DNA of 64,000 bases, from positions 103,106 to 167,105 of the forward strand of contig NZ_FCOG02000006.1 of assembly GCF_001544975.2 (NCBI RefSeq). The letters run 5' to 3'. How positions within the stretch are numbered: the first letter of the stretch is position 1; every line of letters begins with the position of its first letter. Under the pieces are notes generated by a model. It worked only from the letters and a program-made list of their open reading frames with translations. It had not been told where the DNA came from and did no database searches. Source of the DNA: Caballeronia arationis. GTDB lineage: Bacteria > Pseudomonadota > Gammaproteobacteria > Burkholderiales > Burkholderiaceae. The position numbers and the translations under genes were made by a program. This document shows positions 8,664-17,533 of this stretch, one piece after another.

Positions 8664-9723
8664 GCTCATTGTCGACAATCTGTTCCTGAGCTACGGCACC
8701 AATCCGATTCTGAAGGGCGTGTCGTTCGAACTGAAGGCAGGCGAAGTGGTGTGCCTGCTCGGCGCGTCGGGCAGCGGCAAAACCACGCTCCTGCGTGCGG
8801 TCGCGGGTCTCGAACAGCCTTCGGATGGCCGTATCAGTCTTGACAAGCAGGTCTTCTTCGATGGTGCGAAGAACATCGATTGCCCCGTCGAGCAACGCTC
8901 GCTCGGGCTCGTGTTCCAGTCGTATGCGCTGTGGCCGCACAAGACCGTCGCGGACAACGTCGGCTACGGCCTGAAGCTGCGCAAGGTGTCGGGCGCGGAG
9001 CAGAAGCGCCGCGTGCAGAGCGCGCTCGATCAGCTCGGCCTCGGCCATCTCGCCGCGCGCTTTCCGTATCAACTGTCGGGCGGGCAGCAGCAGCGCGTGG
9101 CGATTGCGCGCGCGCTCGTCTATAACCCGCCCGTCATCCTGCTCGACGAGCCGCTCTCGAACCTCGATGCCAAGCTGCGCGAAGAAGCGCGTGCATGGCT
9201 GCGCGAGCTGATCGTGTCGCTGGGTCTGTCGGCGCTTTGCGTCACGCACGACCAGACCGAAGCGATGGCGATGTCGGACCGCATCCTGCTATTGCGCAAC
9301 GGACGCATCGAACAGGAAGGCACGCCAGCGGAACTCTACGGTTCGCCGCGTTCGCTTTACACGGCGGAATTCATGGGCAGCAACAACCGCATCGATGCGA
9401 AGGTGACGTCGATCGACGGCGAACGGGTGATGCTCGCGGGCGACGGCTTCCAGCTCGAAGCACGTGCACGCGAAGCCTTACAGCCGGGACAGGACGCGCA
9501 GGCCGTGATCCGCCTGGAGCGCGTGCAGGTCGCCGACGGCCCCGGCGCGAACCGCGTGCAGGCGATCCTCGTGACATCGATGTATCTCGGCGACCGTTGG
9601 GAATACCTGTTCCATTGCGGCGACCTGCGCTTTCGCGCATTCGGCCACACGCCGCGCGACCCGGGCAATCACTGGGTCGAGTTTCCTGCCAACGACTGCT
9701 GGGCGTTTGCTCAAGCCAGCTGA
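8656..9723 (+). CDS. ABC transporter ATP-binding protein (FbpC/PotA-like)
   Basis: A 355-residue ATPase subunit. Walker A GASGSGKTT is at about residues 36-44, the Q-loop is VFQSYALWPHK, the signature is LSGGQQQRVAIARAL, Walker B is VILLDEPLSNLDAKL and the switch histidine lies in CVTHDQTEAM. A C-terminal TOBE-like regulatory domain follows (about residues 240-355). The ATG lies inside the 3' end of the permease gene. With the binding protein and fused permease it forms a complete importer. There is no clear terminator directly after it, only a GC hairpin without a T-run at 9732-9749. Confidence 0.95.
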   Translation: MDKLIVDNLFLSYGTNPILKGVSFELKAGEVVCLLGASGSGKTTLLRAVAGLEQPSDGRISLDKQVFFDGAKNIDCPVEQRSLGLVFQSYALWPHKTVADNVGYGLKLRKVSGAEQKRRVQSALDQLGLGHLAARFPYQLSGGQQQRVAIARALVYNPPVILLDEPLSNLDAKLREEARAWLRELIVSLGLSALCVTHDQTEAMAMSDRILLLRNGRIEQEGTPAELYGSPRSLYTAEFMGSNNRIDAKVTSIDGERVMLAGDGFQLEARAREALQPGQDAQAVIRLERVQVADGPGANRVQAILVTSMYLGDRWEYLFHCGDLRFRAFGHTPRDPGNHWVEFPANDCWAFAQAS

Positions 9724-9771
9724 TGAACCTTCCGGGCCAACCGGCCCGGCTCGCCTGACTCACTGATCCGA

Positions 9772-9814
9772 AGCGAAGTCCCGCGCGCGCATGCGTGCCG
9801 CGCGGGCTTTCGCT
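9772..9814 (+). other. GC-rich two-part hairpin in the porin leader
   Basis: AGCGAA at 9772-9777 pairs with TTCGCT at 9809-9814, and inside it CCCGCGC at 9780-9786 pairs with GCGCGGG at 9800-9806, separated on each side by a 2-nt bulge. It lies between the ABC operon and the porin gene, 38 bases before the porin ATG. It could end the ABC message or act as a stabilising leader of the porin mRNA; the sequence alone does not decide. Confidence 0.4.
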
Positions 9815-9852
9815 CGTGCATCGAAAACAAAAATCACAACGGAGGAAGACGC

Positions 9853-10929
9853 ATGAAACGCAGCACCATCCATCTCGCCACCATCGCATCGTTCGCGGGC
9901 ATCGCCGCGGCCGAAACGGCGCACGCGCAGTCGAGCGTCACGCTGTACGGCATCGTCGATGCGGGTGTCGAGTATGTGAACCACGCAAGTCCCGACGGCG
10001 GCGCCGCGCGTCTCGTGTCGGGCGGCAAGAACACGTCGCGCTTCGGCATGCGGGGCGCCGAGGACCTCGGCGGCGGACTGATAGCTGTGTTCCAGTTGGA
10101 AAGCGGCATCAACATCGCGAACGGGCAACTGGATGACGGTCCGAACGCGCTCTTCGACCGCCGCGCCACCGTCGGGCTGAAGCACAAGACCTATGGTCAG
10201 GTGATTCTCGGCCGCACTTTCACGACCACCTACGACTTCATGCTGCCGTTCGACCCGATGGCCTACGCGCCGAACTACTCGTGGGCGACCAGTTCGACGG
10301 CAACCGGCGGCCGCAAGGACGGTCTCTTTTCGCGCTCGGCCAATGCGGTGCGTTACGACGGCGAGTTCAGCGGCTTCAAGGTCGGCGCGATGTACGGCTT
10401 CGGCAATGTGCCGGGCAGCATGAAGACGAGTTCGAAGTACGACTTCGGCCTCGGCTACGAGCGCGGCGCGTTTGCGGTCGTCGCGACCTTCGACCGCCAG
10501 AACGGCGCAAGCGACAGCGTCACGCCTGCCGACACGACCAACTACATCCAGGGCGTCCACGCGGGCGCGAGCTACGACTTCGGCGCGGCCAAGGTGATGG
10601 CGGGCTATCGCAATTACCGGCGCACGTTCAACACGCTCGCCGAAACGCTGCGCAGCGACATGTACTGGTTCGGCGGCTCGTACGACTTCGCACCGGACTT
10701 CACCGTGTACGCGGCCGTCTACCATCAAGACATCAAGGGCGCGACCGACGGCGATCCGACCCTGCTCTCCGTGCGCGCAAACTATTCGCTCTCGAAGCGC
10801 ACGACGCTCTATCTCTCGGGCGGCTACGCATTCGCGAAGAACGACCAGAACGTGAGTCTCTCGCGCGATCTGGTCGGCGCGGCGGATACGCAGGCCGGCG
10901 TGACGGCGGGTATCCAGCATCGTTTCTAG
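9853..10929 (+). CDS. Gram-negative porin (OmpC/Omp38-type)
   Basis: A 358-residue outer-membrane general porin of the Burkholderia type. It has a signal peptide ending AETAHAQ, the mature start SSVTLYGIVDAGVEYVN, the GMRGAEDLGGGLIAVFQLESG segment and alternating beta strands ending in the terminal aromatic QHRF, which is recognised by the BAM machinery. An excellent ribosome site (GGAGGAAG) precedes the ATG. It follows the ABC importer on the same strand, so it may supply the outer-membrane step for that solute (inference). Confidence 0.95.
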   Translation: MKRSTIHLATIASFAGIAAAETAHAQSSVTLYGIVDAGVEYVNHASPDGGAARLVSGGKNTSRFGMRGAEDLGGGLIAVFQLESGINIANGQLDDGPNALFDRRATVGLKHKTYGQVILGRTFTTTYDFMLPFDPMAYAPNYSWATSSTATGGRKDGLFSRSANAVRYDGEFSGFKVGAMYGFGNVPGSMKTSSKYDFGLGYERGAFAVVATFDRQNGASDSVTPADTTNYIQGVHAGASYDFGAAKVMAGYRNYRRTFNTLAETLRSDMYWFGGSYDFAPDFTVYAAVYHQDIKGATDGDPTLLSVRANYSLSKRTTLYLSGGYAFAKNDQNVSLSRDLVGAADTQAGVTAGIQHRF

Positions 10930-10939
10930 ACGTCGAATC

Positions 10940-10949
10940 TGTATAGACA
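10940..10949. promoter_or_regulatory. HutC-type operator, upstream copy
   Basis: TGTATAGACA, a TGT-N4-ACA inverted repeat of the form bound by GntR/HutC regulators. It is identical to the copy at 11039-11048 and lies 118 bp before hutH. HutC is encoded in the same operon, so negative autoregulation released by urocanate is the expected scheme for the family. Confidence 0.6.
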
Positions 10950-11038
10950 ACCGGCGGGCTCCGCCGCATTAGACGTCAGTGAATTCCCTAATGACCTCTT
11001 GTTTATAAGATAAGGGCCGTTTAGACTTGGCTCTAACT

Positions 11039-11048
11039 TGTATAGACA
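11039..11048. promoter_or_regulatory. HutC-type operator, start-proximal copy
   Basis: Second exact TGTATAGACA, ending nine bases before the hutH ATG, within CTTGTATAGACAGG. Its position over the ribosome-binding region suits a repressor roadblock. The two copies are 99 bp apart, enough for looping. Between them lies CTTGTTTATAAG (about 10998-11009), a possible degenerate third site. Confidence 0.6.
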
Positions 11049-11057
11049 GGATGAGCC

Positions 11058-12587
11058 ATGATCAAGCTGACGCCCGGTTTTCTGACGCTGCCGCAATTGC
11101 GCCGCATCGCACGCGGTTCCGACTCGCTGGAACTCGATCCGGCGAGCTTCGCCGCCATCGACGCGAGCGCGAAGGCCGTCGCCGACATCGCCGCTAAGGG
11201 CGAGCCGGCCTACGGCATCAATACGGGCTTCGGGCGGCTCGCGAGCACGCATATTCCCACCGACCAGCTCGAACTGCTGCAACGCAATCTGGTGTTGTCG
11301 CACGCGGTGGGTGTCGGCGAGCCGATGTCGCGACCGGTCGTTCGCCTTCTGATCGCACTGAAGCTCTCCAGCCTCGGGCGCGGTCATTCGGGCATCCGCC
11401 GCGAGGTCATCGACGCGCTCGTCACGCTCTTCAACGCGGACGTTTTGCCGGTGATCCCGGTCAAGGGTTCGGTCGGTGCGTCGGGCGATCTCGCGCCGCT
11501 CGCGCACATGTCGACGGTGCTGCTCGGCATCGGCGAAGTGATGATTCGCGGTGAACGGGCGAGCGCGCTCGACGGGCTGAGCGTCGCGGGTCTCAAGCCG
11601 CTGAACCTGCAGGCGAAGGAAGGCCTCGCGCTGCTCAACGGCACGCAGGCCTCGACCGCGCTCGCGCTCTACAACATGTTCGCGATCGAAGACCTGTTTC
11701 GCACCGGGCTCGTCGCGGGCGCGCTGTCCGTCGATGCGGCGGCCGGCTCGGTCGTGCCCTTCGACGCGCGCATCCAAGAATTGCGCGGCCATCGCGGACA
11801 GATGGACGCAGCCTCCGCCTACCGCACGCTGCTGGAAGGCTCGGGCATCAATCTCTCGCACGCCGATTGCGACAAGGTGCAGGACCCGTACAGCCTGCGC
11901 TGCCAGCCGCAGGTGATGGGCGCGTGTCTGGATCAGATGCGCCATGCGGCCGACGTGCTGCTGATCGAATCGAATGCGGTCTCGGATAATCCGCTGATCT
12001 TCCCCGATACCGGCGAAGTGCTGTCGGGCGGCAACTTCCACGCGGAGCCCGTCGCGTTCGCCGCCGACAACCTCGCGCTCGCTGCCGCCGAAATCGGTGC
12101 GCTGGCGGAACGCCGCATCGCTTTGTTGATCGACGCCACGCTTTCCGGTTTGCCTCCGTTCCTCGTGCGCGATGGCGGCGTCAACTCGGGCTTCATGATC
12201 GCGCACGTCACGGCTGCCGCGCTCGCGTCGGAGAACAAGACGCTCGCGCATCCGGCTTCCGTCGATTCGCTGCCGACCTCGGCGAACCAGGAAGACCATG
12301 TATCGATGGCGACGTTCGCGGCGCGCAAGCTCGGCGACATCGCCAATAACACAGCCAACATCCTCGCGATCGAATTGCTCGCGGCGGCACAGGGCGTCGA
12401 CTTGCGCGCGCCGCACGAGACGAGCCCGCTCCTCATCGAAGTGATGAAGACGCTGCGCGCGCAGGTCGCGCACTACGACCTCGACCACTACTTCGCGCCG
12501 GACATCGCCGCGATCGCGAGGCTCGTCGAGGGCGGCGAGATCGCGAAGCACAGCCCGTTCGGGTTCGCGTCGGAACAGACTGCATGA
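11058..12587 (+). CDS. hutH: Histidine ammonia-lyase
   Basis: A 509-residue enzyme converting L-histidine to urocanate and ammonia, the first step of histidine use. The autocatalytic MIO prosthetic-group triad Ala141-Ser142-Gly143 is intact in [16 protein letters not shown], and the active-site loop [11 protein letters not shown] is present near residue 52. Length is normal for HutH. It is the first gene of a hut operon, and its last four bases overlap hutC (ATGA). The next enzyme, urocanase, is not encoded in this operon. Confidence 0.98.
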   Translation: MIKLTPGFLTLPQLRRIARGSDSLELDPASFAAIDASAKAVADIAAKGEPAYGINTGFGRLASTHIPTDQLELLQRNLVLSHAVGVGEPMSRPVVRLLIALKLSSLGRGHSGIRREVIDALVTLFNADVLPVIPVKGSVGASGDLAPLAHMSTVLLGIGEVMIRGERASALDGLSVAGLKPLNLQAKEGLALLNGTQASTALALYNMFAIEDLFRTGLVAGALSVDAAAGSVVPFDARIQELRGHRGQMDAASAYRTLLEGSGINLSHADCDKVQDPYSLRCQPQVMGACLDQMRHAADVLLIESNAVSDNPLIFPDTGEVLSGGNFHAEPVAFAADNLALAAAEIGALAERRIALLIDATLSGLPPFLVRDGGVNSGFMIAHVTAAALASENKTLAHPASVDSLPTSANQEDHVSMATFAARKLGDIANNTANILAIELLAAAQGVDLRAPHETSPLLIEVMKTLRAQVAHYDLDHYFAPDIAAIARLVEGGEIAKHSPFGFASEQTA

Positions 12588-13279
12588 ATACGCCTGCCTA
12601 TCAGGAGATCAAGGACTACATCCTGACGCGCATTCATATCGGCGAGTGGCGGGAGGGCGATCAGGTGCCCTCCGAAAACGAACTCGCGCGCGAATTCAAG
12701 GTCGCGCGCATGACGGTCAATCGCGCGCTGCGCGAACTGACCGCCGAACAGGTGCTCACGCGCGTGCAGGGCGCGGGCACTTTCGTGGCAACACCGAAGT
12801 ATGCGTCGACGCTCGTCGAAATCCGCAGCATCTCCGACGAGATCGTCGCGCGCGGCCATACGTATCGCGCGGACGTGCTGCATCTGGGCGCATCGATCGT
12901 CGATGAAGTGCTCGCAGATGAAATGCAGCTTTCCGTAGGCAGTCCCGTGTTTCATTCGCGCGTGCTGCACTTCGAGAACGGCGAGCCGGTGCAGATCGAG
13001 GAGCGGCACGTGAACCCCGTGCTTGCGCCCGAATACGCGCGGCAGGACTTCACGACGATTACGCCGAACCAGTACCTGATGGCGGCGGCGCCGTTGCAGC
13101 GCGTCGAGTACCGCATCGAGGCCGCGATTCCTTCCGACGACACGCGCCGCTCGCTCGCGATGAAAGAGCACGAGCCGTGTCTTTTGCTGCATCGGCGCAC
13201 GTGGTCGCGCGACGCGGTGGCGTCGGTGGCGAACCTGTGGCATCCCGGCGACCGTTATCAGTTCACCGGACACTTCTGA
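12584..13279 (+). CDS. hutC: Histidine-utilisation repressor, GntR/HutC family
   Basis: A 231-residue regulator with an N-terminal GntR winged helix ([30 protein letters not shown], written here by its helices at about residues 26-55) and a C-terminal UTRA ligand domain, which in HutC binds urocanate. It lies inside the operon and overlaps hutH by 4 bp and hutD by 1 bp. Two TGTATAGACA sites before hutH are its likely operators. Confidence 0.95.
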   Translation: MNTPAYQEIKDYILTRIHIGEWREGDQVPSENELAREFKVARMTVNRALRELTAEQVLTRVQGAGTFVATPKYASTLVEIRSISDEIVARGHTYRADVLHLGASIVDEVLADEMQLSVGSPVFHSRVLHFENGEPVQIEERHVNPVLAPEYARQDFTTITPNQYLMAAAPLQRVEYRIEAAIPSDDTRRSLAMKEHEPCLLLHRRTWSRDAVASVANLWHPGDRYQFTGHF

Positions 13280-13872
13280 TGAACCTGATCCGCGGCGGAT
13301 CGCTCGTGCCGGCGCCCTGGAAGAACGGCGGCGGCGTGACGCGCGAAATCGATGCCGAGCCGAGGGGCGCGGCGCTCGACGGGTTCCTCTGGCGCCTGAG
13401 CATCGCGAACGTCGATGCAGCGGGCGCGTTCTCGACGTTTGCCGGCATCGACCGCACGCTGGTACTTCTGGAAGGCGCTGGCATGCGGCTGAATGAAGCG
13501 AACGGTCGCGTGCATGCGTTGCATGCGCCGCTTGCAATGGCTTCATTCGCGGGCGAAACGCCGATCGACGCGACACTTGTCGACGGCCCGACACGCGACT
13601 TCAACGTGATGGTCCGGCGGGATCGCGCGCGAGCGACGGTGCAGGCGCATCGTCGTGAGGCGCGCTTCGTTCCCGCTGACGACGTCACGATCATCTTCTG
13701 TGTGCAGGGCGAAATCGCGGTCGCGCTGAATGGCGAAGCGCGCTTCACGCTGCAGCCCGACGACACCCTTCGTCTCGATGCATCGACTGCGCGCGAGTGC
13801 GTTGTCACTTGCGTTAAGCCTGAAGCGTCGTGGCTGCAGATCGGTATCGTCATAACGGACTCTTCACGATGA
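13279..13872 (+). CDS. hutD: HutD family protein
   Basis: A 197-residue cupin-fold protein found in proteobacterial hut operons. Signatures are PWKNGGGVTREI at the N-terminus and FLWRLSIANVDAAGAFS after it. HutD is not an enzyme of the main route; in Pseudomonas it is thought to limit the upper level of hut expression, possibly by sensing formylglutamate or urocanate (from memory). The start is the ATG in TGATG shared with the hutC stop; longer readings run into hutC. Confidence 0.93.
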   Translation: MNLIRGGSLVPAPWKNGGGVTREIDAEPRGAALDGFLWRLSIANVDAAGAFSTFAGIDRTLVLLEGAGMRLNEANGRVHALHAPLAMASFAGETPIDATLVDGPTRDFNVMVRRDRARATVQAHRREARFVPADDVTIIFCVQGEIAVALNGEARFTLQPDDTLRLDASTARECVVTCVKPEASWLQIGIVITDSSR

Positions 13873-15248
13873 CTTCACTTTTCGCGGGTCACGCGCGCCT
13901 TTCCGATGGCTGGCAGCGCGACGTGCTGCTCGAATGGAACGACGAGGGCACGCTCGTCGCGGTCACGCCGGACAGCGCGATGCCGCCGGATACGCCGCGC
14001 GCCGCGGGACCGGTTATCGCGGGCATGCCGAACCTTCATTCGCACGCGTTCCAGCGCGCGATGGCGGGGCTCACCGAATACCGCGCGAGTGTGACCGATA
14101 CCTTCTGGAGCTGGCGCGACCTGATGTACCGCTTTGCCGCGAAGATCGATCCGGAGACGCTTGCACCCATCGCCCGCTGGCTTTACATCGAGATGCTCAA
14201 GGCGGGCTACACCTCGGTGTGCGAGTTCCACTACGTGCATCACACGAGCGACGGCACGCCTTATGCGAATCGCGCGGAACTGGCGCAATGCGTGGTGGAT
14301 GCGGCCGAGCACGCGGGCATCGGCATGACGATGCTGCCGGTGCTCTATCAATACAGCGGCTTCAGCAAGAGCGCGCCACGCGACGATCAGCGGCGCTTTC
14401 TCAACACGCCAGACCAGTTGCTCGACCTGCTCGACGCATTGCAGCGCGCGCGTCCGGAGAACGGCTCGCGCCGTTATGGCGTGGCGCCACATTCGTTGCG
14501 GGCGGTATCGGACGATTCGCTTCGCGTGTTGATCGAAGGACTCGACGCACGGTTCGACCGCGCGCCGGTGCACATCCATATCGCGGAACAGACGGCCGAA
14601 GTCGACGCATGCATCGCCGCGAGCGGACAACGTCCGGTGCAATGGCTGCTGGATCGCTTCGACGTCGACGATCGCTGGTGCCTCGTCCATGCGACGCACA
14701 TGGATGTCGACGAAACCGCACGACTGGCGGCGAGCGGCGCGGTCGCGGGCCTGTGCCTCACGACCGAGGCGAATCTCGGCGACGGCCTTTTTCCGGCGCG
14801 CGACTATCTCGCGGCGGGCGGCCGGATCGGCGTGGGTTCGGATAGCCATATCGGGGTCGACTGGCGCTCGGAGTTGCGGCTGCTCGAATACGGCCAGCGT
14901 CTTTTGCGGCGCGAGCGTAACGTGCTCGCATCGGCGACGCAGAGCCGTCCCGCAGATCGCCTCTTCGACGCGTCGCTCGACGGCGGCGCGCGTGCCAGCG
15001 GCCGCGCGACGGGCGCGCTGATGGTGGGCAAGCGCGCAGACTGGATCGTGCTCGACGCCGATCATCCGGGCATCGCGGGGCACGATCGCGAGACGTGGCT
15101 GTCGAGCATCGTCTTCGGCGAGCATGGGGACACGCCGGTACGCGATGTCTATGTGGGCGGGCGTAAAGTGGTCGATAAACGCCGTCATGCGGACGAGGAA
15201 GACGCGTTTGCGGGATACCGCGCGGCGCTCGCGTCGCTGTTGCGGTGA
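13869..15248 (+). CDS. hutF: Formimidoylglutamate deiminase
   Basis: A 459-residue amidohydrolase that removes ammonia from N-formimino-L-glutamate to give N-formyl-L-glutamate. The metal motif HSHAF (PNLHSHAFQRAMAGL) sits near residue 55, further histidines lie in VHIHIAEQ and LVHATH, and the conserved Asp is in IGVGSDSHIGVDWRSELR. The ATG overlaps the hutD stop by 4 bp. Together with HutG it defines the five-step pathway variant that ends in glutamate and formate. Confidence 0.96.
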   Translation: MTSLFAGHARLSDGWQRDVLLEWNDEGTLVAVTPDSAMPPDTPRAAGPVIAGMPNLHSHAFQRAMAGLTEYRASVTDTFWSWRDLMYRFAAKIDPETLAPIARWLYIEMLKAGYTSVCEFHYVHHTSDGTPYANRAELAQCVVDAAEHAGIGMTMLPVLYQYSGFSKSAPRDDQRRFLNTPDQLLDLLDALQRARPENGSRRYGVAPHSLRAVSDDSLRVLIEGLDARFDRAPVHIHIAEQTAEVDACIAASGQRPVQWLLDRFDVDDRWCLVHATHMDVDETARLAASGAVAGLCLTTEANLGDGLFPARDYLAAGGRIGVGSDSHIGVDWRSELRLLEYGQRLLRRERNVLASATQSRPADRLFDASLDGGARASGRATGALMVGKRADWIVLDADHPGIAGHDRETWLSSIVFGEHGDTPVRDVYVGGRKVVDKRRHADEEDAFAGYRAALASLLR

Positions 15249-15277
15249 GCGTGCCACGAACCTGAGAGACCACGACA

Positions 15278-16081
15278 ATGAACGACTCGACGATTTTCAC
15301 GCTGGAACGCGGCACCGCGCCGCTCCTGATCTCGATTCCGCACCGGGGCACGCGCATTCCCGAAGCGCTTGCCGCCGACATGACGCCGGAAGCGCTGCGC
15401 GTCGACGATTGCGACTGGCATCTGGAACGCCTCTATGCGTTTGCGAAGGGCCTGGGCGCATCGATCCTGCTGCCTGAATACGCGCGCTATGTGATCGACC
15501 TGAACCGCCCGCCCGACGACGCGAATCTCTATCCCGGCCGCGACACGACCGGCCTGTGTCCCGTCGATACGTTCGACAAGGAGCCGCTTTACCGGCCGGG
15601 GTGCGCGCCCGATCGCGCCCAGATCGACGCGCGGCGCGCGACTTACTGGCAGCCGTATCACGACGCGTTGACGCAGGAACTCGCCGACTTGCGCGCGAAA
15701 CACGGTCGTGTCCTGCTATGGGAAGCGCATTCGATCCGCTCGGTCGTGCCGCGCTTTTTCGACGGACGTCTGCCGGACTTCAACTTCGGCACTGCCGACG
15801 GCGCAACCGCCGTCGCGGGCCTGGCGGACATGCTGGCCGATATCGTGCAGCAGGACGGGCGCTACACGACGATAGCGAACGGTCGTTTCAAAGGCGGCTA
15901 CATTACGCGACGCTACGGTCAGCCGGCCGACGGCGTGCACTCGGTGCAACTCGAACTGACGCAGGTTACCTACATGCAGGAAACGTTGCCCTTCGCCTAC
16001 GACGAAGCGCGTGCGTCGCAAGTGCAGCCCTTGCTGGAACGGCTTGTCACGGCCGCGCTGGAGCGCGTCAGCCGCTCATAA
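15278..16081 (+). CDS. hutG: N-formylglutamate deformylase
   Basis: A 267-residue enzyme of the N-formylglutamate amidohydrolase family that splits N-formylglutamate to formate and glutamate, the last hut step. Typical segments are ISIPHRGTRIPEAL, DLNRPPDDANLYPG, LWEAHSIRSVVPRFFDG and NGRFKGGYITRRYGQP. The gap to hutF is 29 bp with an AGAG-type ribosome site. It is the last gene of the operon; no T-rich terminator was seen directly after it, but an inverted repeat lies 34 bp downstream. Confidence 0.97.
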   Translation: MNDSTIFTLERGTAPLLISIPHRGTRIPEALAADMTPEALRVDDCDWHLERLYAFAKGLGASILLPEYARYVIDLNRPPDDANLYPGRDTTGLCPVDTFDKEPLYRPGCAPDRAQIDARRATYWQPYHDALTQELADLRAKHGRVLLWEAHSIRSVVPRFFDGRLPDFNFGTADGATAVAGLADMLADIVQQDGRYTTIANGRFKGGYITRRYGQPADGVHSVQLELTQVTYMQETLPFAYDEARASQVQPLLERLVTAALERVSRS

Positions 16082-16114
16082 AGCTCGTCGATCGCCCCGA
16101 TAGATGCCGTCGCG

Positions 16115-16137
16115 ATTATTGTCAACCAGACAATAAT
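16115..16137. repeat. Perfect 9-bp inverted repeat, possible operator
   Basis: ATTATTGTC at 16115-16123 and GACAATAAT at 16129-16137 around AACCA. It is AT-rich in a GC-rich setting and lacks a T-run, so it looks more like a regulator site (TTGTC-N5-GACAA, as used by GntR/FCD proteins) than a terminator. It lies between hutG and the DUF4148 gene, about 130 bp before the latter's start. Confidence 0.5.
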
Positions 16138-16268
16138 GTTTAGCGAAAATCGGGGTTTCCCCTAGGTGAACCGACGCCTAAACTTGTTTTCAAGCAAAGC
16201 GAATCAGAAACTTATTAAAAGGCTTCCGGTTCCTTGCACTTCTCAAAACAAGATACTGGAGGTTCATC

Positions 16269-16583
16269 ATGTTCAAGGCATTCGTTCCCGCACTCGTTAT
16301 CGCTTCGGCTCTGGCTGCTCCGACGTTCGCGTTCGCTCAGAACAAGGCGCCCGTCACACGCGCCGAAGTTCGCGCCGAACTGGTTCAACTCGAACGCGCT
16401 GGCTACAACCCGTCGACGGATCGCGTGAATTACCCGCAGAACATTCAGGCAGCGCAAGCTCGCGTGAACGCCGAACAAGGCAATGCGGCGACCGGCTACG
16501 GTCCTTCGACCGCCGGCACGTCTGCCTCGGGCCTACGCGCTGCACCGACGTCCGGTGCTGACTCGATCTACTTCGGTCACTAA
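16269..16583 (+). CDS. DUF4148 domain-containing secreted protein
   Basis: A 104-residue protein of a family abundant in Burkholderiaceae. It has a signal peptide MFKAFVPALVIASALAAP ending AFAQ, the diagnostic VTRAEVRAELVQLERAGYNP, then a low-complexity Ala/Gly/Ser tail. It is periplasmic and of unknown function. The start is supported by the CTGGAGG ribosome site. It is followed by two hairpins and is probably a single-gene transcript. Confidence 0.9.
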   Translation: MFKAFVPALVIASALAAPTFAFAQNKAPVTRAEVRAELVQLERAGYNPSTDRVNYPQNIQAAQARVNAEQGNAATGYGPSTAGTSASGLRAAPTSGADSIYFGH

Positions 16584-16598
16584 GCCAGAGTAGTTCGA

Positions 16599-16621
16599 CG
16601 CGAAGCCCTGGTGGCTTCGCG
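16599..16621. terminator. GC hairpin after the DUF4148 gene
   Basis: CGCGAAGCC at 16599-16607 and GGCTTCGCG at 16613-16621 with a 5-nt loop. There is no T-run; it probably stabilises the mRNA end or assists the stronger terminator just downstream. Confidence 0.4.
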
Positions 16622-16631
16622 ATGCATCAAG

Positions 16632-16670
16632 AAAATCGCCTGACGCTTCCAAGCGGCAGGCGATTTTTTT
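16632..16670. terminator. Bidirectional Rho-independent terminator
   Basis: Stem AAAATCGCCTG (16632-16642) with CAGGCGATTTT (16657-16667) and an inner stem CGCTT/AAGCG. A T-run follows on the plus strand and an A-run precedes it, giving T on the minus strand. It serves both the DUF4148 gene (plus) and the TetR gene (minus), which converge here. The TetR stop codon lies within the T-run. Confidence 0.9.
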
Positions 16671-17418
16671 ATCTGCGCGCCGCTTCGACGTCCGCCGGCG
16701 ACACCGCACCGCACGCGCGAATCACGAGCCGCACGACTTCTTCCGTCGCCGTATCGAAAGCCTTTAGTGTCAGCGCGCGCTTGCCCTTGAGCGCGCGGAT
16801 CTGGGCGTCGAAATCGGCGTAATGCTGCGTGGTCGCCCAGATCATGAACATCAGCGTCTGCGCGTCGATTGGTGCAAGCAATCCGCGCGCGACCCAATGT
16901 TCGATCACGCTCACGCGCGAATCGAGCCAGGGCTTCACGCGTTCTCCCAGAATGTCCTGCATGTGCTGCGCGCCGTGGATGATTTCGCTCGCCCACACCT
17001 TCGAACCGAGCGGCCGTCGCCTCGACAATTCCATCTTCGCGCGCACATAGCCGCCGATCGCCTCGACCGGATCGTCGCTGCATTCGAACGTATCGGCCGC
17101 GCGATGCCAGTCTTCGAAGACGTCTTCGAGCACACGCCGATAGAGCGCGAGCTTCGTCGGAAAGTAGTAATGCAGGTTGGCTTTCGGCAATCCTGCGCGC
17201 TCCGCGATCATCGCGGTGCTCGCGCCTTCCAGTCCGCGCTCGGCAAACACCGCTTCCGCACACGCCAGCAGATGGGCTTCGTTCGATTCGCGAATGTGCG
17301 CCTTGCGCCGCCGCAAAGGCGTCGCTGCGGTGTCGCTTTCTGCAGTCTCGGCTGCTGCTTCGTCGTGTCTCATCGTTTCGCTTCGCGCGGCTTGCAAGCC
17401 GTGTCGCGCCTGGTTCAC
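16669..17418 (-). CDS. TetR-family regulator, RutR-like
   Basis: A 249-residue repressor. A long basic N-terminal arm (RRRKAHIRES) precedes the helix-turn-helix (GLEGASTAMIAERAGLPKANLHYYFPTK, about residues 64-91), whose recognition helix ends in the TetR hallmark LHYYFPTK. The ligand domain contains WASEIIHGAQHM as in RutR, the uracil/thymine-sensing regulator. It is divergent from the pyrimidine-degradation operon, whose promoter holds a matching inverted repeat, so it is the likely operon repressor. The start could instead be the in-frame ATG at 17373, shortening it by 15 residues. Confidence 0.88.
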   Translation of the reverse strand: MNQARHGLQAARSETMRHDEAAAETAESDTAATPLRRRKAHIRESNEAHLLACAEAVFAERGLEGASTAMIAERAGLPKANLHYYFPTKLALYRRVLEDVFEDWHRAADTFECSDDPVEAIGGYVRAKMELSRRRPLGSKVWASEIIHGAQHMQDILGERVKPWLDSRVSVIEHWVARGLLAPIDAQTLMFMIWATTQHYADFDAQIRALKGKRALTLKAFDTATEEVVRLVIRACGAVSPADVEAARR

Positions 17419-17533
17419 TTCAATCGGTCCGTCCGCAAAAACAGCTTCATTTCAGCCGACGGGGTTGTCCGGAAAAGCCATGCTGCATCGCAATGGCACG
17501 CTTCTCGCTCTGTATTGCAGCACACGAAAGACG

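Noticed and set aside
9732..9749. CCGGGCC-AACC-GGCCCGG hairpin after the ABC ATPase gene as a terminator
   Set aside because: The stem is strong but no T-run follows, so I do not call it a Rho-independent terminator.
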